Assembly (NCBI GenBank): GCA_022709485.1
Contig: JAKLIS010000124.1
Coordinates: 1 to 5,283 of the forward strand
DNA length: 5,283 nucleotides
From: Elusimicrobiota bacterium
Lineage (GTDB): Bacteria > Elusimicrobiota > Elusimicrobia > F11
Direction of reading: 5' to 3'
The position numbers and the translations under genes are program-made. Below, piece after piece: positions 1-5,283 of this stretch; position 1 is the stretch's first letter, and each line of letters starts with the position of its first letter. The notes below the pieces were generated by a model, which was given only the letters and a program-made list of their open reading frames with translations, made no database searches and was not told where the DNA came from.

Positions 1-1
1 C

Positions 2-1549
2 TCGGCCCTTTCTTTCTTCCATGCTCCCGCCCACGGCGCGGGCGAACCCGGCGGCTTCATGCAGTGGGGCGCCGGGGCGCGGTCTCTCGCCATGGGGCGC
101 GCGTTCCTCGCAGTCAGCGACGACGCCAGCGCGCCCTATTGGAATCCCGCGGCCATGACCCAAATTCAACGGAAAGAATTGATGTATCAGCAAGCCACCT
201 TATTTGAGCAAACCTCCTTATCTTATATCAGCTACGTCAATCCAACGACAAAAGCCGGCGTGTGGGGAGTGAGCATGACGAAATTGGATTCAGGCGGATT
301 CGATAAAGTGTCCGTCACGGTTGACCCGACCTCGCCCCCCGATGATCCCAACTACCTCTCCATTGAGAAAATCGGGAGTTTTAATGTGTCCCAGCAAGCC
401 ATGACATTTGCCTATGGAATGCCGGTCACCAATAAATTAGCCGTGGGGGTTTCCGCCAGCAAAATATCCAACTCGGTGGATACTTTTTCTCAATCCTTTT
501 TAGCCGTTAACGCATCGATGTTTACCAGGATTTCGACCAATTACAGAATGGGTTTTGTCATCCAGAACGCGGTGACCCAGGCGCCGTCCAATTCTGATGA
601 CCGCCTTCCCCTCAGCGTCAAATTTGGAAACGCGTTCTCCCTGATGAGGAACCGAATTATTGTCGCGGCTGATTTGAACAATACACGCGGGTCTGGAATG
701 GGTTGGAATCTCGGAACAGAATATTGGGCCACCCAAAAAGTCGCCCTCCGGTTGGGACTTGAAAACAAAGGCGGAGAAATGACCGAAACCACCGCCGGCC
801 TTGGATTTAAGTTCAGCAAAATAAATTTGGATTTTGCCGTCGGGATGAGCGAACTGGGGATGTCTCAGAGAATTTCGATGGCATGGAAATTCGGACGGAC
901 CGCCTCCCAAGACCGCGAGAAAGAAGTGGAGCGATTGGTGAGAAGCGGAAACGCCGCTTTCGCCCAAGGAAATTACGCTCAAGCGGTGGCGAGACTTGAA
1001 GCGGCGGCTCAAATAGATCCGTCGAATAAACAAATTAAAGGCATGATTGAAAAATTAAGCGCCATCGCGGGATCTATCCCGGCCGCCACCGGCGACGGTG
1101 AGGTGGACCGCCTGGTCCGTCAAGGAGTGGGCGCCTACGTGAATGGAGACATGACCACGGCCTACGACTCTCTGAGAACCGCGTACGAGAAAAATCCGTC
1201 CAACCAACGCCTCATGAATTTCACCAATCGCGTGGCGCGCGTCGCGGGCCAGCCCTTGGTGGAGCCGCCGCGCACCTCCGTGTCCGGGGCCCGGTGGACC
1301 CTCATCGACCAAAAACTGCACGACGCTTTGACCTCGATTTACGAGGGACGGTATGACGTGTCCATCAACAAATGCGAAGAGGTGTTGAGAATCGATCCCT
1401 CCAATGTGACGGCCATCGGCCGCATGGGCGCCTCATTCTTCCTCTTGGGCGAAAAAGATAAAGCCATCAAGCTCTGGAAGAGAGCGCTGGAACTGGAGCC
1501 GAACAACAAGACCGCCATCGAGTACTTGAAACAATTGGGGGCGGAGTAA
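2..1549 (+). CDS. PorV/PorQ-like outer-membrane beta-barrel protein with C-terminal TPR repeats (5' end outside window)
   Basis: The frame is open from the first bases of the window, so the gene begins upstream and the Met codon at 59 is internal. The 19 residues before it (SALSFFHAPAHGAGEPGGF) look like the end of a signal peptide and the start of the mature protein. Numbering from the Met at 59, residues 3-33 carry the PorV/PorQ-type N-terminal pattern (GAGARSLAMG, then a DDASAPYWNPAAM motif). Residues about 40-278 are alternating polar/hydrophobic strands separated by turns, as in an outer-membrane barrel, ending near MAWKFG. After a charged break, residues about 286-496 are helical and contain TPR-like units at about 291-323, 347-380 and 417-484 (motifs such as GNYAQAVARLEAAAQIDPSN and GEKDKAIKLWKRALELEPNN). 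The tail should lie in the periplasm. PorV proteins are known in Bacteroidota as type IX secretion shuttles, but many phyla have relatives of unknown role, so I do not assign T9SS function. Family is fairly sure, role unknown. Confidence 0.82.
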   Translation, partial: SALSFFHAPAHGAGEPGGFMQWGAGARSLAMGRAFLAVSDDASAPYWNPAAMTQIQRKELMYQQATLFEQTSLSYISYVNPTTKAGVWGVSMTKLDSGGFDKVSVTVDPTSPPDDPNYLSIEKIGSFNVSQQAMTFAYGMPVTNKLAVGVSASKISNSVDTFSQSFLAVNASMFTRISTNYRMGFVIQNAVTQAPSNSDDRLPLSVKFGNAFSLMRNRIIVAADLNNTRGSGMGWNLGTEYWATQKVALRLGLENKGGEMTETTAGLGFKFSKINLDFAVGMSELGMSQRISMAWKFGRTASQDREKEVERLVRSGNAAFAQGNYAQAVARLEAAAQIDPSNKQIKGMIEKLSAIAGSIPAATGDGEVDRLVRQGVGAYVNGDMTTAYDSLRTAYEKNPSNQRLMNFTNRVARVAGQPLVEPPRTSVSGARWTLIDQKLHDALTSIYEGRYDVSINKCEEVLRIDPSNVTAIGRMGASFFLLGEKDKAIKLWKRALELEPNNKTAIEYLKQLGAE

Positions 1550-1563
1550 TGAAAACCTTTAAG

Positions 1564-1655
1564 AATGTGCCAAGTTCCTGGTGCCTGGTGCCTGGTGGTG
1601 TTACCGATAAATTCTTGTTTTTACTAGGAACTAGGCACCAGGAACTAGGCACATT
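1564..1655. repeat. Long imperfect inverted repeat built from degenerate 7-bp tandem units (hairpin)
   Basis: The left arm (1564-1596) and right arm (1623-1655) are 33 nt each and complementary at 29 positions. Two of the four remaining positions can form G-U pairs in RNA. The 26-nt loop is 1597-1622. Each arm is four heptamers. Left, from 1567: GTGCCAA, GTTCCTG, GTGCCTG, GTGCCTG. Right, from 1623: ACTAGGA, ACTAGGC, ACCAGGA, ACTAGGC. The two sets are reverse complements of one degenerate unit. The element sits in the gap between two genes and begins 15 bp after the first gene's stop. A T-rich stretch (TTGTTTTCTTT, 1654-1664) follows, so a transcript could fold into a terminator or mRNA-stabilising stem-loop. 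It may also be one copy of a dispersed genomic repeat. The inverted repeat is directly visible; any function is inferred. Confidence 0.85.
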
Positions 1656-1714
1656 GTTTTCTTTGATGAAACGGGTTTACCTGGAACCTTCCCAAATTAG
1701 TTTCCAATTCTCCG

Positions 1715-1743
1715 TGGAAAGGAGCAGTTTTGGCCTCTATACT
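1715..1743 (+). promoter_or_regulatory. Weak sigma70-type promoter candidate with an overlapping small palindrome
   Basis: TGGAAA at 1715-1720 (4 of 6 matches to TTGACA) and TATACT at 1738-1743 (5 of 6 to TATAAT) are 17 bp apart. They lie downstream of the hairpin and 24 bp before the ATG at 1767. The -35-like hexamer is also the right half of a perfect 6-bp inverted repeat (TTTCCA 1701-1706, TGGAAA 1715-1720, 8-nt spacer) that could be an operator. Such matches arise by chance fairly often, and the promoter consensus of this organism is unknown. If real, the second gene could be transcribed independently of the barrel gene. Confidence 0.25.
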
Positions 1744-1766
1744 TTAAACAGAGGGCGTGCGCCTAA

Positions 1767-3653
1767 ATGAGAAACTTTAAATACACATTTCTTTTAGTCC
1801 CATTTTTAATTTTGGCCGGGGCTTCTATTGGAAAAGCGGAAGCCAACGCCCCTGATCCCATGGTGTTGGAACAAGAGGGACGACTAAAGGCGGACACGGA
1901 ATCCAAATCCCAGGCCATCTGTGACAGCATTTTCGGGCGCGGGCTCTCGAGCGTTTTGGTCAACGTGGAATTGGGATTGGAGAGCGTCAAAAAAGGGGGG
2001 GCCGCTTTAAATCGAAAGATGGATTCAAAAGGCGGTTTAAGTGATGACAATTTTATTCTTCCCTGGGTCCCGGCCCCGAAATCGGTCACCAAAGAAGAAG
2101 TTCCCAAAGACGCCAACGTGGAAACCCAAGCCGCCCAGCAGGAAACCGTCGACGTCAAAACGGTTTTGAAAAGATTTGACATAACCGTGGTCCATGACGA
2201 CTCGATACCTGAAGACCGGGTCGCCATGGCCAAAGATACTTTGGCCTCCACATTTGATCGGTACCGGGGCATTTTGAAACTGTTTTTCCGTCCCACTCGG
2301 TTTATGAGGGAGGGCGGCGTGGACCCCAAGCAGGTGGTGACAAAGAATTTCTTGGATTCTCTTAATTTGAAAACGATTCTTTTGCTTCTTTTACTTATCT
2401 CCGGGGCCTTGGCGGTTTTTCAGCTGCTCAAATTTTTATTTGGCCCGCTGTCGGAGTTCATGAAGAACTATATCGACGGCATGAAGGAGCAGTCTAAGTC
2501 CAAGGTAGAAATGGAAAACAAAAGCGAAACGGAAAATGAGACGGATGAAAGCTCGGAAGAAGAAAATTTGGAGGGCGAGCAGCAACTAACCGAAGAGGAG
2601 TTAGCCGCGCTCGAAAACCAGGAGGCTCTTATGGAAAAATTTGTGCCGTTCACTTACATCAATGACGAGAACGTCAAGCAATTGGCGTTTCTCCTTCATC
2701 ATGAGGAACCATGGGTCGTCGCCATGGTTCTCTCTTATTTGTCCGGCGATCACGCCTTTAAAGTCATGCAGGCTTTGCCGGCGGAACTTCAGGCCAAGGT
2801 CGCTTTGGAAACAGCCATGTATCGGCAGACATCACTGGAACAGGTGAGGGCCATCGATCAAGACATCAAGGAGAAGATTGATTTTGTGGTGGGCGGCCTT
2901 GAGAAATTGGTGGGAATCCTGGAAAGCTCGGATCGGTTTGCCCGAGAAAACATCCTGGAATATTTGAAAAACGAGAAGCCGGGAATTTATGAAAAGGTCC
3001 GGGAGCGGATTCTCTTGTTTGAAGACATCGCCAAATTCCCGCGAATGGCCATGCAGGCGGTGGTAAGAGAGCTCAAAACCGAAGATTTGGCCAAAGCCCT
3101 TCGGGACACGAGCCCCGAGCTTCAGCAGAACTTTTTCGAAAACATGTCCCAGGGAGCGGTCACTCTCTTAAAAGAAGAAATGGAATACGGGCCTCCCGTC
3201 ACCCCGGACCAGATCGAAGAAGAGCGCCGGAAGATTATTGATTTCATTAAGCAGCTCGAGACCGATGGAAAAATCGCGTTTCGGCAGAAAGGAAACACCG
3301 CGTCTTTAACGGGAGAAGAGATCGGGTCCGATATGGGTTCGCTTAAACTGGATACCATCTTGGGCGCCGGCGCAGTGGTCGATCCCCAAGCCGCTATGGA
3401 AGCCTTTAACGCCGGCGTGGCCGCGACGGAAGCCAATGACCTGGCGGGCGCTTTACAGCAGTTTGAAGTTGCCGTCCAGTTAGATCCAACAAGCCTTGCG
3501 GCGCATCAAAGTTTGGCCAATACTTATTATGGGCTGGGCCGTTATGAAGAGGCCATCCGGGAGTTTGATGCCGTGCTTCAAATTGAGCCCAATGAGGAAT
3601 TGAAGACGTGGGTCGAACAATTGCGGGCGAGCCTCTCTACGCCCGCGTCTTAA
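1767..3653 (+). CDS. FliF-FliG-like fusion: inner-membrane protein with periplasmic FliF-like domain, cytoplasmic FliG M/C-like domains and C-terminal TPRs
   Basis: This 628-residue protein has a signal peptide or N-terminal anchor (residues 1-28, hydrophobic 7-20, possible cleavage after ANA). Residues about 34-180 resemble the last periplasmic part of FliF: a GRGLSSVLVNVELGLE segment, then LKRFDITVVHDDS, like the 'RLSVAVVVD' stretch of FliF. One transmembrane helix (about 203-225) is followed by a very acidic linker (about 248-290). Residues about 293-380 match the FliG middle domain, with EEPW (313-316) in place of EHPQ and a conserved GG (376-377). Residues about 415-505 match FliG C: LLFEDI, VVRELKTEDLAKALR, FFENMSQ, LLKEEMEYGPPV. 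Two TPRs lie at about 541-608. FliG is normally about 330 residues, FliF about 550. FliG-N and the FliF RBM1/RBM2 region are missing. An in-frame TAA (1764-1766) directly precedes the ATG, and the signal peptide supports that start; GAGGG (1751-1755) is a somewhat distant ribosome site. FliG homology is strong, the FliF part moderate. The machine it serves is unknown, and no flagellar genes adjoin it. Confidence 0.85.
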   Translation: MRNFKYTFLLVPFLILAGASIGKAEANAPDPMVLEQEGRLKADTESKSQAICDSIFGRGLSSVLVNVELGLESVKKGGAALNRKMDSKGGLSDDNFILPWVPAPKSVTKEEVPKDANVETQAAQQETVDVKTVLKRFDITVVHDDSIPEDRVAMAKDTLASTFDRYRGILKLFFRPTRFMREGGVDPKQVVTKNFLDSLNLKTILLLLLLISGALAVFQLLKFLFGPLSEFMKNYIDGMKEQSKSKVEMENKSETENETDESSEEENLEGEQQLTEEELAALENQEALMEKFVPFTYINDENVKQLAFLLHHEEPWVVAMVLSYLSGDHAFKVMQALPAELQAKVALETAMYRQTSLEQVRAIDQDIKEKIDFVVGGLEKLVGILESSDRFARENILEYLKNEKPGIYEKVRERILLFEDIAKFPRMAMQAVVRELKTEDLAKALRDTSPELQQNFFENMSQGAVTLLKEEMEYGPPVTPDQIEEERRKIIDFIKQLETDGKIAFRQKGNTASLTGEEIGSDMGSLKLDTILGAGAVVDPQAAMEAFNAGVAATEANDLAGALQQFEVAVQLDPTSLAAHQSLANTYYGLGRYEEAIREFDAVLQIEPNEELKTWVEQLRASLSTPAS

Positions 3654-3692
3654 ATGAAAGAAATGAGTCTGGGGTTTACAGAGATCAATTAA

Positions 3693-3697
3693 AAGGA
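3693..3697 (+). promoter_or_regulatory. Ribosome binding site that fixes the GTG start of the coiled-coil gene
   Basis: AAGGA lies 7 nt before the GTG at 3705. A nearer GTG at 3701 opens a frame that stops after five codons, and a TGA at 3702-3704 sits directly upstream of the GTG at 3705 in its own frame. GTG 3705 is therefore the earliest possible start. The first in-frame ATG is not reached until codon 130 (4092). Confidence 0.7.
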
Positions 3698-3704
3698 ACC
3701 GTGA

Positions 3705-5283
3705 GTGAAGGATTTTGAAGACCTGCAGAAAAAGTTTAGCCGGTTGAGCCGGTGGCTCGGGCGTTCTGAAAAGATCGTCGAAAAAGAATTAAATGCCGCC
3801 GATTCCGCCTTGCGGATTTTAAACGAGGAATTTGAGTCCGAAAAAAATAAGGTCCAATCCGACTGGGCTGCCCGCGAAGACCAAATCCGGGCGGAGTTGG
3901 ACGAAGCGGGAAAAGATTTTTCGCAAAAAAAATACAAACTGGAAAAAGAAACCTCCATCGCAAAAAATGATGTCTCCCGCCTGGAACAAGATCAACAAAA
4001 ACTGGTGGAACGCCTGAACAGGGAACTTGAACAAATCAGCGAAGAAAAGCACCAATACCAGGTCAATCAAGAAAAGCAACGAAACGCTCTCATGGATGTT
4101 TTTCATCAACAGCGCGCCCATTTGTTAACCAACCGGGAAAAACTCATCAACCGCTGGCGCGATCTGGAAGAAAACTTAAAAAGTTCGCGGCAGCGCTATG
4201 ACAGCGAAATTAACCAAATTCACGAAGGCAATTCTCAAAAATTGGAGTCTTTGCGCCTTCAGTTGGAGGCCAAGGAAGAAGGATGGGCGCTTTCGCTGGA
4301 GGCCATGCAAAAAAATCTGGATTCCCTTTTGGCCGAAAAATCAGGCCTGGAAAAAAGCCTGGTTTCCCTTCGGGATGAAAAGGAGAAAGAAGTTGATGCG
4401 GCCAAAAGGACGCTAATTCTTTCAAGAGAACAGCTGGATGTGGATAAGGCCACATTGATTGAGAAAGCCGAGGAAGATCAAAGAAAATGTGAGAAGGAAG
4501 TCCAGGAGATGGGGACCAAAGTCGAAGCGCTGGAGAAAGAGCTTCAGGATCTCATTATCAGTCAGGAACACAAAAAGCGCGACGCTGAAGAAACCTTTGA
4601 AAAAGAGGAAAACCTTTTAAAAGAAACCTTGAAAAGCGAAGCGGACAAGCGGGATTTTGAGCAGAAAGTTTTTGAACAGGAGAAGATCACGCGGGAAAAA
4701 GAAATCGCTCGGCTAAAGGACGAGTTCGAACAGAAGAAATGGCATTGGGAAAATCAGATTCGAACCCTACTGATGCAGAAAAGCGTCCAGGAGGCCGAAT
4801 TTGACAATGAAAGAATGCGGACTGACCGGGAAGCCCGTGTATTGTTTAGGAATTTGGAAGCCAAACGGGACGAACTAAAACAGCGTTTGAGCGAACTAAA
4901 GGCCAAATATGACGCGGTTGACTCAAATTCTAAAAAGGAACTGGAGCTGATTGAACAGAGATGGAATTGGCGCAAAAACCGGCTGTGGACCATGTGGCAG
5001 GAACGGCTCGACACCCTTAAGAAGGAGCGGATGGTCGTCAACGAACAAATGGAGGCCCTATTGGCCTTTTACGCCAATGAACAGAAGGAAAAGGCTGAGA
5101 TCGAAAAGAGGGAACAAAAGAAACTTGAAGATTTGCAGGAATTCGTGTTGCACGCCCAGGCCAATGAGAACGCGAAAAAGAAACAAAAGGAAATTAAGGC
5201 AAACACTCAGAAAGTTGTTATTAAAGAAATTCGTTTTGGTCCCAATACCGACGAGCATGATTACAACTTTAAATTAAAACATG
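3705..5283 (+). CDS. Long coiled-coil protein, GTG start, 3' end outside window
   Basis: The frame from GTG 3705 stays open for 526 codons to the window end, so the gene is 3'-truncated here. There is no signal peptide or membrane segment, so a cytoplasmic place is expected. Residues about 1-500 are overwhelmingly Glu, Lys, Gln, Arg, Leu and Ala with heptad-like spacing of hydrophobics and almost no Pro or Gly, which indicates an extended coiled coil. Tryptophans are unusually frequent for such a sequence (residues 17, 54, 151, 194, 346, 348, 420, 422, 428, 431), notably KWHWEN and [14 protein letters not shown]. There is a single Cys at 262. From about residue 503 ([20 protein letters not shown]) the composition changes to beta/loop-like, suggesting a different domain beyond the window. 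It starts 51 bp after the FliF-FliG-like gene with no terminator visible between, so the two are probably co-transcribed. I recognise no specific family. A scaffold or filament partner of the FliG-like protein is inference; SMC-like similarity would be compositional only. Confidence 0.8.
   Translation, partial: MKDFEDLQKKFSRLSRWLGRSEKIVEKELNAADSALRILNEEFESEKNKVQSDWAAREDQIRAELDEAGKDFSQKKYKLEKETSIAKNDVSRLEQDQQKLVERLNRELEQISEEKHQYQVNQEKQRNALMDVFHQQRAHLLTNREKLINRWRDLEENLKSSRQRYDSEINQIHEGNSQKLESLRLQLEAKEEGWALSLEAMQKNLDSLLAEKSGLEKSLVSLRDEKEKEVDAAKRTLILSREQLDVDKATLIEKAEEDQRKCEKEVQEMGTKVEALEKELQDLIISQEHKKRDAEETFEKEENLLKETLKSEADKRDFEQKVFEQEKITREKEIARLKDEFEQKKWHWENQIRTLLMQKSVQEAEFDNERMRTDREARVLFRNLEAKRDELKQRLSELKAKYDAVDSNSKKELELIEQRWNWRKNRLWTMWQERLDTLKKERMVVNEQMEALLAFYANEQKEKAEIEKREQKKLEDLQEFVLHAQANENAKKKQKEIKANTQKVVIKEIRFGPNTDEHDYNFKLKH

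Noticed and set aside
500..1033. 177-codon open frame on the minus strand inside the barrel gene
   Set aside because: It lies wholly antisense to a gene with clear PorV-like motifs and TPRs, and its translation shows no recognisable domain.
2..1549. Reading the barrel protein as evidence for a type IX secretion system
   Set aside because: No PorU, PorT, SprA or T9SS C-terminal sorting domain is visible, and PorV-like barrels occur widely without T9SS.
1467..1652. Minus-strand small frame through the hairpin
   Set aside because: Its peptide mirrors the plus-strand one only because the repeat is palindromic, and it overlaps the end of the barrel gene.
1763..2329. 188-codon minus-strand open frame over the start of the FliF-FliG-like gene
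   Set aside because: It is antisense to the signal peptide and periplasmic domain of a convincing gene, is Ser/Pro-rich and has no motif.
3654..3692. 12-codon micro-ORF (MKEMSLGFTEIN) directly after the FliF-FliG-like stop
   Set aside because: It starts right at the upstream stop (TAAATG), is very short and has no features; it is more likely a chance frame in the leader of the coiled-coil gene.
3819..4121. Minus-strand frames rich in Phe/Leu that look membrane-like
   Set aside because: They are the antisense of Lys/Glu-rich coiled-coil codons (AAA and GAA read as TTT and TTC), which always mimics hydrophobic protein.
4951..5277. Plus-strand Arg/Lys-rich frames inside the coiled-coil gene (also 3832-4017 and 4198-4416)
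   Set aside because: They are out-of-frame readings of the long GTG-initiated frame, which explains the whole region.

Overview
The window holds three long same-strand genes, and the first and last run off its ends. No rRNA, tRNA, CRISPR array, insertion sequence or integrase is visible. The first gene has a PorV/PorQ-like outer-membrane barrel, so the organism is a diderm (Gram-negative) bacterium. Mid-GC composition, a PorV-family barrel fused to TPRs and a hairpin of heptamer repeats fit an uncultured lineage of the Elusimicrobiota/Omnitrophota/Fibrobacterota sort. That taxonomic placement is inference only.

Layout: (1) 2-1549, the 3' part of a gene for an exported PorV-like beta-barrel with a C-terminal TPR tail, its start lying upstream of the window. 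(2) 1550-1766, a 217-bp gap dominated by a 92-bp hairpin whose arms are each four degenerate 7-bp repeats, followed by a weak promoter candidate. (3) 1767-3653, a 628-residue inner-membrane protein. It joins a signal peptide, a short periplasmic domain resembling the last part of FliF (the flagellar MS-ring), one transmembrane helix, an acidic linker, FliG-like middle and C-terminal domains (the flagellar switch/torque ring) and two C-terminal TPRs. (4) 3705-5283, a GTG-initiated, almost entirely coiled-coil cytoplasmic protein of at least 526 residues, cut by the window end.

The central observation is the second gene. It looks like a natural FliF-FliG fusion that has dropped the FliG N-terminal domain (the part that normally binds FliF) and most of the FliF periplasmic region, and has gained TPRs. 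No flagellar gene (FliE, FliH, FliI, FliM, FliN, MotA, MotB) is seen beside it. Its neighbours are an outer-membrane barrel with periplasmic TPRs and a giant coiled coil. Together the three could form an envelope-spanning assembly: outer-membrane barrel plus periplasmic TPRs, an inner-membrane ring with a FliG-type cytoplasmic face, and a cytoplasmic coiled-coil scaffold or filament. A non-flagellar motility, polarity or secretion apparatus would fit, but function is not shown by the sequence; only the domain resemblances are.
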